A stretch of 44,249 nucleotides of DNA from Planctomycetota bacterium (GCA_025055595.1 JANWWU010000071.1:1-44249); one strand, 5' to 3'; shown: positions 1 through 9,149, counted from the stretch's first letter. The notes: generated from the letters alone by a model not told the origin. Made by a program: numbers and translations.

Positions 1-392
1 AGCCCGGCGCCGAGCGGGACATTGCCGGTGATCGCCAGGTCGCAGCCGCGCAGGCGCAGGCCGGCATCGAGCAGGACCTGAGCGCAGCCCTTGACATAGT
101 CGGCCCAGCGATGCTGGCGCTCCTGGGCGCGTGGGATCGGCGCCTGCAGGGCGAACTCGACGATGATGCCCGCTTGCTCCAGCGACAGCGCGCGCACCCG
201 CTCGTCGGGACGACGCCGCCAGGCGATGCGGACATCGCGCTCGATCGCCATCGGCAGGCAGAAGCCGTGATTGTAGTCGGTGTGCTCGCCGATCAGGTTG
301 ACGCGGCCGGGAGCGCGCACTGCGCCGTCGGGCGGCGCATGGTAGGCGGTGCGGAAGGCTTCGATCAGGGCGACAGTGCGATCGGTGGTCAT
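1..392 (-). CDS. galK: Galactokinase, N-terminal part (cut by window edge)
   Basis: Galactokinase phosphorylates galactose to galactose-1-phosphate with ATP in the cytoplasmic Leloir pathway. The visible 130 codons translate cleanly from an ATG at 392 and contain the family signature GRVNLIGEHTDYN followed by GFCLPMAI, which binds the sugar. Further on are the expected DYVKGC segment and the beginning of the GHMP ATP-binding loop, NVPLGAGL, just before the window ends. The ATG overlaps the ptsI stop as ATGA, a typical translational-coupling junction, so it is probably the last or a late gene of the MFS-alaS-ptsI run. Related GHMP sugar kinases share the fold, but the HTDYN signature favours galactokinase. 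The C-terminal two thirds lie outside the window. Confidence 0.93.
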   Translation of the reverse strand, partial: MTTDRTVALIEAFRTAYHAPPDGAVRAPGRVNLIGEHTDYNHGFCLPMAIERDVRIAWRRRPDERVRALSLEQAGIIVEFALQAPIPRAQERQHRWADYVKGCAQVLLDAGLRLRGCDLAITGNVPLGAG

Positions 393-2413
393 GGTCGGCC
401 AGGGATCGGAAGGTGCTCGGTCTCGGGATCCATGATCGCCCAGCCGCTGAGGTCGCGGCCGAGGATCTGCTGGACGGTGGCGGTGAAGAGCTCGCGGATC
501 TGGCTGGTGCTGGTCAGCTGCAGGGCGCGGCGCGCGAGGTTCTGCGCGCCGGGGATGTTCACCGAGCGGACGATCTTCTTGACGATCGGGATCTGCGGCG
601 CCGCCATCGACAGCCGCTCGACGCCGATGCCGAGCAGGAACATCGTGTAGAAGGGATCGCCGGCCATCTCGCCGCACACCGTCAGCTCGACCTGGCAGGC
701 GCGCGCGCTGTCGACGATGTGCTTGAGCAGCCACAGCATGCCGGGGTTGTGCGGCTTGTACCACGGCGCCACCGACGCGAGGTTGCGGTCGGCGGCGCAC
801 ACATACTGCGTCAGGTCATTGGTGCCGACGCTGAAGAACTGCACTTCGCGCGCGTACTTGTCGAGCGACAGGGCGACTGCCGGCACCTCGACCATCATCC
901 CGATCGGGATGTCGGGGTCGTAGAGCGCGCCGCGCTCGTCGAGCTCGCGCTTGGCCGTGCGGATCAGCTTCTTGGCGTAGCGGATGTCCTCGAGCGTGGT
1001 GATGAAGGGGAACATCAGCCGCAGCCGGCCGTGGGCGCTGGCGCGCAGCATCGCGCGCAGCTGGATCAGCTGGTATTCTTCGAGCTCGGAGATCAGGCGG
1101 ATCGAGCGTCGGCCGAGGACATGCGCGTCGTCGCTGATGCGCATGCAGGGCAGCTTCTTGTCGGCGCCGAGATCCATCGTCCGCAGGGTCAGCGGCAGGC
1201 CGTGCATGCGCTCGATCGCGCGCCGATAGATCTGGTACTGCTCCTCCTCGTCGGGGTAGTCCGGCCCGACCATCAGGTGGAACTCGCTGCGGTAGAGGCC
1301 GACGCCGTCGATGTGGTATTGCCTGGCGAGGTCGATCTCGGCGAGCTTGTTGACATTGGCCAGCAGATGGATGCGCCGGCCGTCGGTCGTGACGCTCGGC
1401 AGCGCGGCCTCGGCGGCGAGCTCGCGCTTGTAGCTCTCCTGCTCGCGCAGCGTCTTGCGGTAGCTGTCGAGGACATCGGGGCGCGGATCGAGGAAGACGA
1501 CCCCCGACGAGGCATCGACGATCACCGTGTCGCCGTCGGCGAGGTGCTCGAGCAGGCCGCTGACGCCCATCACCGAGGGCATGCCGATCGCGCGCAGCAT
1601 GATCGCGGCGTGGCCGCGATCGCTGCCGAGCTCGCAGACGATCGCCTTGCAGCGGCGATGCTCGAGCGTCACCAGGTCGGAGGGCAGCAGCTCGTGGGCG
1701 CAGATGATCTCATCGTCGCTGCCGCCGGTGTCCGACGGCGGGCTGGCGCTCGGCGGCGCCGAGAGCCTGGCCAGGTTGTCGAGCAGGCGCCGGCCGACAT
1801 CGCGGATGTCGGTGGCGCGCTCGCGCAGATGGTCGTCGGTGAGCTCGGAGATCGCCTTGTAGTAGCCCTCGACGACGCTGCCGACGACGACCTCGATCGG
1901 TCGCAGGTCGCGCGCCAGCACTGCGCGCACCTTGTTGATGAAGCCCTTGTCGTCGAGGATCGCGATGTGGGCATCGAAGATCATCGCCTCGACTTCGCCG
2001 ATCTCCGCCGCCACCTTGACGCGGCTTTCGAGCAGCTGCTCCTTGGACAGGCGCACCGCCTCGTTGAAGCGCTCGATCTCGCGCGGCACTTCGTGGGGCT
2101 CGATGCGGCGGTCGGAGAGCAGCTGGGTGCGCCGGAACTTGATGCGCGCGACGCCGATCGCGACCCCCGGCACCACCGGGATGCCCTTGAACATCGTCTT
2201 GCGCCGGCGGTTGACGGTGCCGGAGGATTCCGGCCGCTGCTCCGCTGCCGGGGCGCGCGCCGTCGGGACCGCGTGCTCCCCACTCATCCGCACGCGCCGC
2301 CGCGCCGACACCTCGTCGCCCGGGACCTCGCGCACGGTGCGCGGCTCGCCCGTTTTCTGGTGCCACTGCTCGGTCGGGATGCGCCGCGTGTCGCGGCCGG
2401 GTTCCTTGGCCAT
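389..2413 (-). CDS. ptsI: Phosphoenolpyruvate-protein phosphotransferase (PTS enzyme I)
   Basis: Enzyme I takes phosphate from PEP onto a histidine and passes it to HPr in the cytoplasm. The core begins at residue 74 (MFKGIPVVPGVAIG) and has the N-terminal HPr-binding region, the phosphohistidine swivel with H in GSDRGHAAIM, and the PEP-binding barrel with FFSVGTNDLTQYVCAADR and the catalytic Cys in CGEMAGDP. The usual GGxTSH around the active His is changed to SDRGH. The first 73 residues are basic, low in structure and absent from the usual family length of about 570-590. They may be a real extension, because this ATG lies 6 bases after alaS, or translation may start at M74; neither start has a strong ribosome site. 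No HPr gene is visible nearby, so the role (sugar uptake or regulation) is open. Confidence 0.9.
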   Translation of the reverse strand: MAKEPGRDTRRIPTEQWHQKTGEPRTVREVPGDEVSARRRVRMSGEHAVPTARAPAAEQRPESSGTVNRRRKTMFKGIPVVPGVAIGVARIKFRRTQLLSDRRIEPHEVPREIERFNEAVRLSKEQLLESRVKVAAEIGEVEAMIFDAHIAILDDKGFINKVRAVLARDLRPIEVVVGSVVEGYYKAISELTDDHLRERATDIRDVGRRLLDNLARLSAPPSASPPSDTGGSDDEIICAHELLPSDLVTLEHRRCKAIVCELGSDRGHAAIMLRAIGMPSVMGVSGLLEHLADGDTVIVDASSGVVFLDPRPDVLDSYRKTLREQESYKRELAAEAALPSVTTDGRRIHLLANVNKLAEIDLARQYHIDGVGLYRSEFHLMVGPDYPDEEEQYQIYRRAIERMHGLPLTLRTMDLGADKKLPCMRISDDAHVLGRRSIRLISELEEYQLIQLRAMLRASAHGRLRLMFPFITTLEDIRYAKKLIRTAKRELDERGALYDPDIPIGMMVEVPAVALSLDKYAREVQFFSVGTNDLTQYVCAADRNLASVAPWYKPHNPGMLWLLKHIVDSARACQVELTVCGEMAGDPFYTMFLLGIGVERLSMAAPQIPIVKKIVRSVNIPGAQNLARRALQLTSTSQIRELFTATVQQILGRDLSGWAIMDPETEHLPIPGRP

Positions 2414-2419
2414 CCACCA

Positions 2420-5242
2420 TTACCTTGCCATGGCGATGGCACGCGCAACCGCGGCGCGCGCGCTGGCCAGCGCCTCGGCGATCCCCTGCGGCTGCTTGCC
2501 GCCGGCCTGCGCGAACTCCGGCCTGCCGCCGCCGCCGCCGCCGATGTGCGGAGCGCTGGCGGCGACGATCGCCGACGCCTGCAGGCCGCGCGCCTGCCAC
2601 GGCGGCGGCACGGCGACGCAGAGGTGCGCGCGGTCCTCGTGCGCGGAGGCGAGGACGATCACCGCATCGGCGCGCTGGCTGCGCACCGCTTCGCAGAGCG
2701 CGGCCAGCGCCTTGCCGTCGAGCCCATCGCAGCGCGCGGCGATCAGCGGCACGCCGCCGCAGTCCTCGATCGCGGCGGCGACGCGCGCCGCCTGCGCGAC
2801 CGCGGCCTGCGCGGCCTCCTGCTCGGCACGGCGCCGCGCCGCCTTCTGCGCCTGCAGCAGGGCCTGCACCCGCTCGCGCAGGTCGCCGCTCAGCGTCGGA
2901 TGGGCGCGCGTCGCGGCGAGGCACTCGCGGGCCAGCTGGCCGACGCGCTCCGGCACCTCCTCGAGCTGGCACTTGAGCAGCTGCGCGACCTCGTGGACGA
3001 TCCGGGGATCGTCGATGCTGAGCAGGCCGACGGCGCGGCCGGCGGCCTCGGCGAGCTGGCGCTCCTGCTCGGCGAGGCGCTGCGCCGCTGGGCCGGCGAC
3101 CGCCTGCAGGCGCCGGATGCCGGCGGCGCTCGCGCCCTCGGCGACGATGCGGAAGCTGCCGATCTCCGCGGTGTTGGCGACATGGCAACCGCCGCAGAAC
3201 TCGAGCGACACCGGCGCCTGCTCGTCGCCCATGCCGACGACCCGGACGATGGCGCCGTACTTCTCGCCGAACATCGCCTTGGCGCCGAGGCGCCGCGCCT
3301 CCTCGAGCGGCAGCTCGCGGATCTGCACCGGCAGCCGCGCTGCGATCTGCTGATTGACCCAGGCCTCGACGCGGGCGAGCTCTTCGCGGGTGAAGGCGCG
3401 CGGGTGGTTGACATCGAAGCGCAGGCAGTCGGGAGCGACCTTCGAGCCCTGCTGCTCGATGTGCGCGCCGATCAGGCGGCCGAGCGCGGCATGCAGCAGA
3501 TGGGTGGCGCTGTGGTGGCAGGTCGTCGCGCGGCGCCGCTCGCCATCGACCTCGGCGAGCGCCGGCCCCGGGCGCGCGGTGCCCTGCCGCACCCGCCCGC
3601 GGTGGACGAAGAGGCTCTCGTCCTTCTGCACATCCTCGATCTCGATGACGAAGTCCTCGCCGCGGACGATCCCGGTATCGGCGACCTGGCCGCCGCTCTC
3701 GGCGTAGAAGGGGGTCTGATCGAGCGCCAGGCGCACGGCGCTGCCGGCGGGCGCGGCCTCGACGGCGCGGCCCTCGACTTCGAGCAGCAGGATGCGGCAG
3801 GGGCTGCGCAGGGTCTCGTAGCCGACGAAGCGGGTGGCGCCGAGCCGCGGCTTGGCGTCCTGCAGGGCGCTGCAGACCCAGACCTCGGCGCCCTTGCTCG
3901 TCGATACCCGCTGATGCTCGCGCCAGCAGGCGGCATAGGCTTCCTCGTCGATGCGCAGCCCTTCGGCGCCAGCCAGCTCGGCGATCACCTCCTTCGGGAA
4001 GCCATGGGTCGTCACCAGCTCGAAGGCGTCGCGACCGCTGAACACGCCGCTGCCGCGCTGCCGCTCGAGGACGCGCTGGAAGAGCTCGAGGCCGCGGTGC
4101 AGCGTGCGGCGGAAGAGCTGCTCTTCGGCCTGCAGCGTCTCCATCGCCAGCGCCTGGCGCTGGCGGATCTCGGGGTAGGCCTCGCCCATCGCCGCGACGA
4201 CCGCCGGCACGATCTCGGCGAGGCGCGGCTCGCGGCAGCCGAGCTTGTCGAGATCGAGCGTCGCGCGGCGGATCAGGCGGCGGACGATGTAGCCGCGGTC
4301 GCTGTTGCCGGGCAGGGCGCCGTCGGCGATGCAGAAGGTGACTGCGCGCACGTGGTCGGCGATGCGGCGCAGCAGCGCGTTGCGTTCGGCCTGCGGCGTG
4401 GTCGCGGACAGCGGCACCTGCGGGTCGTAGGCCGCGCCGCTGACCTCGGCGACGCGGGCGATGATCGTGCGGAACAGATCGATGTCGAAGTTGTTGTAGA
4501 CGCCCTGGACCACCGCGCTGAGGCGCTCGAGTCCCGAGCCGGTGTCGATGTTGCGCCGCCCGAGGGCCTCGAGGTTGGGGCTGCCGTCGGGATGCGGCTT
4601 GCGGACATTGAACTCGGGGAACACGAGGTTCCAGATCTCGACGAAGCGGCCGCTGCCGCGCGTCAGGTCGTCGCTCGGATCGTCGTTGGTCCGATGATCC
4701 CAGAAGATCTCGCTGCAGCAGCCGCCCGGGCCCTCGATGCCCTCGCGCGGGGCGTTGGCCGGCCAGAAGTTGTCGGCGTCGCCGAGGCGGAAGATCCGCC
4801 GCTCGGGCATCCCGATCTCGTCGCGCCAGATGCGGTAGGCCTCGTCGTCGATCTCGTGCACCGAGACCGAGAGGCGCTCGGGGTCGAGGCCGAGCCAGGC
4901 GGTCAGGTACTCCCACGCCCAGTGGATCGTCTCGCGCTTGAAGTAGTCGTTGAACGAGAAGTTGCCGAGCATCTCGAAGAAAGTGTGATGCCGGGCGGTG
5001 CGGCCGACATTGAGGATGTCGGTGGTGCGGATGCACTTCTGGCAGGTGGTGACGCGCGTATACGGCAGGCTGCCGCGGCCGAGGAAGGCGTCTTTGAACG
5101 GCGACATCCCGGCGACGATGAACAGGGTCGTCGGATCGTTCTCCGGCACCAGCGAGGCGCTCGGCAGGCGTACGCAGCCTTTGCCGGCGAAGAACTCGAG
5201 AAACGACCTGCGCACTTCCGCGACGGTGTAGGGGCGCTGCAT
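2420..5242 (-). CDS. alaS: Alanyl-tRNA synthetase
   Basis: Charges tRNA-Ala with alanine in the cytoplasm and edits mischarged Ser or Gly. The N-terminus (RRSFLEFFAGKGC, then RHHTFFEMLGNFSF) is the class II catalytic core. The editing domain has the HxxxH motif in HHSATHLLHA and a second metal site reading CGGCH instead of the common CGGTH. The C-terminus carries a coiled region rich in Glu, Arg and Ala, and the DHHA1 glycine-rich stretch ending FAQAGG. The chosen ATG at 5242 has a GGAG ribosome site 5 bases upstream. An in-frame ATG at 5311 overlaps the MFS stop as TGATG but has no ribosome site and would add 23 atypical residues. With 940 residues it is longer than the usual 870-880. Confidence 0.96.
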   Translation of the reverse strand: MQRPYTVAEVRRSFLEFFAGKGCVRLPSASLVPENDPTTLFIVAGMSPFKDAFLGRGSLPYTRVTTCQKCIRTTDILNVGRTARHHTFFEMLGNFSFNDYFKRETIHWAWEYLTAWLGLDPERLSVSVHEIDDEAYRIWRDEIGMPERRIFRLGDADNFWPANAPREGIEGPGGCCSEIFWDHRTNDDPSDDLTRGSGRFVEIWNLVFPEFNVRKPHPDGSPNLEALGRRNIDTGSGLERLSAVVQGVYNNFDIDLFRTIIARVAEVSGAAYDPQVPLSATTPQAERNALLRRIADHVRAVTFCIADGALPGNSDRGYIVRRLIRRATLDLDKLGCREPRLAEIVPAVVAAMGEAYPEIRQRQALAMETLQAEEQLFRRTLHRGLELFQRVLERQRGSGVFSGRDAFELVTTHGFPKEVIAELAGAEGLRIDEEAYAACWREHQRVSTSKGAEVWVCSALQDAKPRLGATRFVGYETLRSPCRILLLEVEGRAVEAAPAGSAVRLALDQTPFYAESGGQVADTGIVRGEDFVIEIEDVQKDESLFVHRGRVRQGTARPGPALAEVDGERRRATTCHHSATHLLHAALGRLIGAHIEQQGSKVAPDCLRFDVNHPRAFTREELARVEAWVNQQIAARLPVQIRELPLEEARRLGAKAMFGEKYGAIVRVVGMGDEQAPVSLEFCGGCHVANTAEIGSFRIVAEGASAAGIRRLQAVAGPAAQRLAEQERQLAEAAGRAVGLLSIDDPRIVHEVAQLLKCQLEEVPERVGQLARECLAATRAHPTLSGDLRERVQALLQAQKAARRRAEQEAAQAAVAQAARVAAAIEDCGGVPLIAARCDGLDGKALAALCEAVRSQRADAVIVLASAHEDRAHLCVAVPPPWQARGLQASAIVAASAPHIGGGGGGRPEFAQAGGKQPQGIAEALASARAAVARAIAMAR

Positions 5243-5310
5243 CCTCGCTCCGGGAAGGCGTACTATTTTGTCGTCATCGGCGCGTGGGCAACGCGGAAGC
5301 GCAGTGGTCA

Positions 5311-6645
5311 TCAGCGGCCCGGGACGATCCAGTCCCCGAGGCGCGCCAGCGCGCGCCGCGGGGCCGACCACAGCGCGCGCATCGTCTCGGCGACGCTGCG
5401 CGCGTGCGGCTCGATCAGCCACGGCGTCAGCGCCCAGCCGATGCCGCAGAGCCCGGCGCTGATCGCGTACCACAGCGCGTGGGCGTTGAGGCCGCCCGGG
5501 CCCTGCCAGCCGTGGGTGACATCGAGCGCCAGCCCCCAGAGGACGGGCGCGATCCCGCTGCCGGCCGCCAGCGCCAGGCTGTGCAGGGCGAAGAAATGGC
5601 TGCGTCCTTGGCCGGGGACGCTGGCCATCAGGAGGCTCTGGCCGGCGACGCCGTGGGCGGCAGCGGCGAAGCCGGCCGTGCCCTGGATCAGCGCCAGCGA
5701 CCACCAGGCGAGCGGCAGCCAGCCGGCGGCGAGGGCGGACCACAGGCCGGCGTGCGCCGCCCACACGAGCATCGCGATCGCCAGCACCGGCTTGCTGCCG
5801 GTACGGTCGACGAGGGGGCCGATCAGCGGCAAGGCGGCGATCTGCGCTAGCGCCGCCCAGATCGGGATCAGCGCCAGCGCGCTGTCGCTCTGCTGATGGA
5901 CATCGCGCAGCGTCGGCACCCAGAGCACGCCAAGCGCCGCCAGCGCGAGGTTGGTGAGCAGGACGAAGGCCAGCACGCGGGCGAAGGGCGGGTGGGCGAG
6001 CATCGCGCGCCACGGCACGCCGCCGGCCGGCGGTTCGGGCTCCACCGCGGCGTCGGGGATGCGCTCGAGGGCGTGCGCGGCCGCGAAGCCCATCGCCGTC
6101 GCCCAGGCGAAGATGACGGCGAAGCCGAGGTGACCGGGCAGGACGGCGAGGACCGCCGCGTAGCCGAGCCCGCACAGCACGGTCAGCGCCTGGACGACGA
6201 GCGAGGCCCAGGCGAGGTAGCGGCCGCGCACCTCGCTCGGGACCAGGGCCGTGATCCAGGGCAGCCAGGCGCAGCTGGTGAAACCGCGGATGACGGTGAA
6301 GACGAGCAGGGCGGCGAGCGTCAGGCCGACGACCCACGCAGCGCCGAGCCAGGGCGCGCCGGCCGCGATCAGGGCGATGGCGGCCACCGCGTAGGTCCGC
6401 GTGCGCCAGCCCGCGGTCATGGTGCGCCGATACCCCCAGCGCGGCAGCCAGCGCGCGCCGAGCGGCTGCAGGGCCTGGGTCAGCGGCATCAGGGCGAGGG
6501 CGACGCCGAGCACGGTCGCCGAGGCGCCCTGCGCCTTGAGCAGCAGGATGCAGGGCGCGCCGAGCACCGCCGTCCAGGAACAGGCATTGATCGCCTCGAA
6601 AAACAGTGCGCGCCGCAGCGCCGGCTGCGACCACGGACCGGGCAT
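5311..6645 (-). CDS. Major facilitator superfamily transporter
   Basis: A 444-residue inner-membrane protein with about twelve hydrophobic segments, interrupted near the middle by a hydrophilic loop around residues 195-210, as in MFS permeases. Small glycine- and alanine-rich helices and the basic loops after TM2 (RWLPRWGYRR) and TM8 (DRTGSKP) match MFS A-like motifs. The substrate cannot be read from the sequence. It heads the leftward run with alaS, ptsI and galK; its stop shares bases with an in-frame alternative alaS ATG. A sugar or drug/H+ antiporter is possible, and the galK neighbourhood hints at sugar only weakly. Confidence 0.8.
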   Translation of the reverse strand: MPGPWSQPALRRALFFEAINACSWTAVLGAPCILLLKAQGASATVLGVALALMPLTQALQPLGARWLPRWGYRRTMTAGWRTRTYAVAAIALIAAGAPWLGAAWVVGLTLAALLVFTVIRGFTSCAWLPWITALVPSEVRGRYLAWASLVVQALTVLCGLGYAAVLAVLPGHLGFAVIFAWATAMGFAAAHALERIPDAAVEPEPPAGGVPWRAMLAHPPFARVLAFVLLTNLALAALGVLWVPTLRDVHQQSDSALALIPIWAALAQIAALPLIGPLVDRTGSKPVLAIAMLVWAAHAGLWSALAAGWLPLAWWSLALIQGTAGFAAAAHGVAGQSLLMASVPGQGRSHFFALHSLALAAGSGIAPVLWGLALDVTHGWQGPGGLNAHALWYAISAGLCGIGWALTPWLIEPHARSVAETMRALWSAPRRALARLGDWIVPGR

Positions 6646-6706
6646 GCCAAGATGCTGGACGGAAGCGCCTCCTCGCCACGCGCTGGGCCAGGGCGCTCAT
6701 CCCGGC

Positions 6707-6734
6707 TTGACAGGGCGAGCCCGCCCCCTATCGC
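6707..6734 (+). promoter_or_regulatory. Sigma-70-like promoter for the acidic protein-accD unit
   Basis: A consensus -35 box TTGACA at 6707-6712 is followed after 16 bases by TATCGC at 6729-6734. It lies 30 bases before the first ATG of the rightward genes. It is in the 118-base gap shared with the leftward MFS gene, for which no equally clear promoter is visible. Confidence 0.55.
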
Positions 6735-6763
6735 TCCCGCACCGACCTACGAGAGGAGCCGCC

Positions 6764-6940
6764 ATGGGACTCGAGGAAGACATCATCAAGCTGCTGAAGA
6801 GCGAAGGCTATCGCATCAACGAGACGATCCGCGACGCGCTCGACGACTTCCTCGACGTCGTCTACGAAGAGAACGAAGACATGGAAGAGGAGTTCGAGGA
6901 CCTCGACGACGAGGAGGACGAGGACCTCGACGATCGTTGA
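6764..6940 (+). CDS. Small highly acidic protein of unknown function
   Basis: A 58-residue protein with an excellent ribosome site (GAGAGGAG) 6 bases before the ATG. The first 30 residues look like an amphipathic helical segment (EEDIIKLLKSEGYRINETI) and the rest is a run of Asp and Glu; 27 of 58 residues are acidic. There are no Cys and no membrane segment. It is the first gene after a consensus promoter and lies 49 bases upstream of accD, so the two are probably cotranscribed. It resembles no family I can name. An acidic tail of this type could mimic nucleic acid or buffer a basic partner, but that is speculation. The upstream in-frame extension is rejected because it lacks a ribosome site. 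Confidence 0.72.
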   Translation: MGLEEDIIKLLKSEGYRINETIRDALDDFLDVVYEENEDMEEEFEDLDDEEDEDLDDR

Positions 6941-6989
6941 GGCTCGCAGCGCGCCTTCCCTCGTAGCCTCGTAGCCGACGGAGCGTCCC

Positions 6990-7853
6990 ATGGTCCTCGA
7001 TCGTCTGCGTCGCGGGGCATTCGCCCGCGATCCGAAGAAAATCCCCGACGGGCTGTGGGAGAAATGCCCTGGCTGCCAGAAGACGGTGTTCAAGCGCCTG
7101 GTCGAGGAGCGCCTCGACACCTGCCCCGAGTGCAACTACCACTTCAAGATGGGCGCGCGCCGGCGCATCGCGACGCTGATCGACGACGGCACCTGGCAGG
7201 AGTGGGACGCCGAGATGAGCTCGGCCGACCCGCTCGGCTTCGTCGACTCCCGGCCCTATCCCGAGCGCATCGCCCAGCAGCAGGCCAAGACCGGCCTCAA
7301 GGATGCGGTGCTGACCGGCCGCGGCCGCCTCTCCGGCATCGATGTCGCGCTCGGCGTGATGGACTTCAACTTCAACGGCGGCTCGATGGGCAGCGTCGTC
7401 GGCGAGAAGATCGCCCGCCTCTTCGAGCGCGCGCGCGAGCTGCGCATCCCGGCGATCGTCGTCTCGGCCTCGGGTGGCGCGCGGATGCAGGAGGGCGTCG
7501 TCTCGCTGATGCAGATGGCGAAGACCAGCGCCGCCGCGGCCCGGCTGCGCGAGGCCCGCGTGCCGTTCATCAGCGTGCTGACCAACCCGACGATGGCCGG
7601 GGTGATGGCGAGCTTCGCCTCGCTCGGCGACATCATCGTCGCCGAGCCGAAGGCGATGATCGGCTTCACCGGCGCCCGCGTCATCCAGGAGACGATCAAG
7701 CAGGAGCTGCCCGAGGGCTTCCAGACCAGCGAGTTCCTGCTCGCGCACGGCCAGATCGACCTCATCGTCGCGCGGCAGGACCTCAAGGCCGAGCTGGCGC
7801 GGCTGCTCGCCTACTTGAAGCCGGCGCCCTCGGCGCGGGGCGCGCATGCCTGA
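6990..7853 (+). CDS. accD: Acetyl-CoA carboxylase carboxyltransferase subunit beta
   Basis: Transfers carboxyl from carboxybiotin to acetyl-CoA to give malonyl-CoA, the first step of fatty acid synthesis, together with AccA. The N-terminus has the four-Cys zinc finger (C26, C29, C45, C48: CPGC and CPEC). The crotonase-like carboxyltransferase domain follows, with MDFNFNGGSMGSVVGEKI and SGGARMQEG, the CoA and biotin site motifs. Its 287 residues are the normal length. A GGAG ribosome site precedes the ATG. It overlaps the next gene by 8 bases. No accA is present in this window. Confidence 0.97.
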   Translation: MVLDRLRRGAFARDPKKIPDGLWEKCPGCQKTVFKRLVEERLDTCPECNYHFKMGARRRIATLIDDGTWQEWDAEMSSADPLGFVDSRPYPERIAQQQAKTGLKDAVLTGRGRLSGIDVALGVMDFNFNGGSMGSVVGEKIARLFERARELRIPAIVVSASGGARMQEGVVSLMQMAKTSAAAARLREARVPFISVLTNPTMAGVMASFASLGDIIVAEPKAMIGFTGARVIQETIKQELPEGFQTSEFLLAHGQIDLIVARQDLKAELARLLAYLKPAPSARGAHA

Positions 7854-9006
7854 GGTCGCCGGTCTCGTCGGCTATCTGCCGCGCAGCGAGCGGCTCGCCA
7901 GCCTCGTCGCCCCACCCTACGATGTGATCAAGGCAGGCAGCGCGCTCGAAGCCCTGCTGCGCAGCCGGCCCTGCAATCTCTGGCACGTGACCCTGGGGCC
8001 CTCGCCGCAGGCGGCGCTCGCCGAGGCGCTGGCCGTCGCCTTCCAGCCGCTGGCGGAGCCGAGCCTGCTGCTGTGCGAGCAGCGCTGGCGGGAGCGTGGA
8101 CGCCCGGAGCGGCGGCTCGGGGTCCTCGCCGCGATCGGGGTCCGCGACTACCGCGCCGGCGAGGTGATCCGCCACGAGAAGACCTTCGACGACAAGGTGC
8201 GCGGGCGGATGGCGCTCACTCGCGCCACCGGCCTGACGCTCGAGCCGGTGTTCCTGCTGACGCGCGCGCCGCTGAGCGCGGCGCTGGAGCGCGTCGCCGC
8301 GGCGCGCGCCCCTGACCTCGTCTGCACCCCGGATTTCGGCGGGTTCAACGACCTGCACGGGGTCGAGCACCGGCTGTGGATCCTGCCGGCGGCGAGCGCT
8401 GCCGGGCAGGAGATCGTGCGCCTGATCGCGGCGCTGCCGCTGTACATCGCCGATGGCCACCATCGCTACCATGCGGCGCTACGCCTCGGCCAGCGGCACT
8501 GCCTGGCCTATGTCACCGAGCGCGCGCGCATCCAGGCCTACAACCGCGTCATCAGAGGCCGGCGCCCCTTCGCCGAGGTCCGCGGCGCGCTGCCGCTCAG
8601 CCCGGCGCGCTGGGAGACCCCGCCGAAGGGCCGCATCCGCATCTGGCACGCGGGGCAGGCTTGGGAGTACGGCTTTTGCGAGATCCCGCGCGATCCCGTC
8701 GGCCGCCTCGACTGCGCCTGCCTCGAACGCGAGCTCTACCCCCTGCTCGGCCTCAGCCACGACCTGATCCTCGACCACCGGTACTTCGATTACTACCCGG
8801 AGCGCGACCTCGAGCGGATGCGTGCGGTCGTCGAGCGCGGCGACTACGACATCGCCGTCGCCCTGCACCCCGTGTCGATCGCCGAGCTGATGGCGGTGGC
8901 CGATGCCGGCCTGCGCGATCCGCGGATCGTCATGCCGGAGAAGAGCACCTACTTCGCGCCGAAGATCCTCTCCGGCCTCGTGCTCTATCGCCACGCCTGG
9001 CGCTGA
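7846..9006 (+). CDS. DUF1015 family protein
   Basis: A soluble 386-residue protein of the DUF1015 family (PF06245). It has the N-terminal LVAPPYDVI segment, HEKTFDDKVRGRM in the middle, the family hallmark IADGHHRYHAAL, and a C-terminal ILDHRYFDYYPE stretch. The biochemical role of the family is not settled as far as I know; the conserved DGHHRY suggests a metal or phosphate site. The start overlaps the end of accD by 8 bases, so it is translationally linked to it, but I know of no functional tie to fatty acid synthesis. The gene ends 67 bases before the tRNA on the opposite strand. Confidence 0.88.
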   Translation: MPEVAGLVGYLPRSERLASLVAPPYDVIKAGSALEALLRSRPCNLWHVTLGPSPQAALAEALAVAFQPLAEPSLLLCEQRWRERGRPERRLGVLAAIGVRDYRAGEVIRHEKTFDDKVRGRMALTRATGLTLEPVFLLTRAPLSAALERVAAARAPDLVCTPDFGGFNDLHGVEHRLWILPAASAAGQEIVRLIAALPLYIADGHHRYHAALRLGQRHCLAYVTERARIQAYNRVIRGRRPFAEVRGALPLSPARWETPPKGRIRIWHAGQAWEYGFCEIPRDPVGRLDCACLERELYPLLGLSHDLILDHRYFDYYPERDLERMRAVVERGDYDIAVALHPVSIAELMAVADAGLRDPRIVMPEKSTYFAPKILSGLVLYRHAWR

Positions 9007-9073
9007 GAGGCCTTCGTTGGTCGGCCTCGCGGCGCACGCTCGTCGGCCTCGCTGCGTGCCGGCTGCTGCGCCG

Positions 9074-9149
9074 TGGTGGGCGGTGAGGGATTCGAACCCC
9101 CGACCCCTCGCGTGTGAAGCGAATGCTCTAGCCCCTGAGCTAACCGCCC
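9074..9149 (-). tRNA. tRNA-Val (anticodon CAC)
   Basis: The minus strand folds as a full cloverleaf. The acceptor GGGCGGT (9149-9143) pairs with ACCGCCC (9084-9078); the D arm is GCTC/GAGC; the anticodon stem TTCGC/GCGAG encloses loop TTCACAC with anticodon CAC at 9116-9114. There is a 5-base variable loop, and the T arm has TTCGAAT. Discriminator A and an encoded CCA (9076-9074) follow. It decodes GUG. Confidence 0.96.

Noticed and set aside
413-5896. Plus-strand open frame of 1827 codons
   Set aside because: It is the antisense of ptsI, alaS and the MFS gene; the translation is Arg/Ala/Asp/Leu-rich shadow without domains, as expected at this GC content.
2420-6700. AlaS with a very long N-terminal extension
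   Set aside because: The extension is the MFS gene read out of frame; a ribosome site supports the ATG at 5242.
9021-9060. Two 22-bp-spaced copies of TCGGCCTCGC near the tRNA
   Set aside because: Only two short imperfect copies in GC-rich DNA; no integrase or duplicated tRNA end supports an attachment site.
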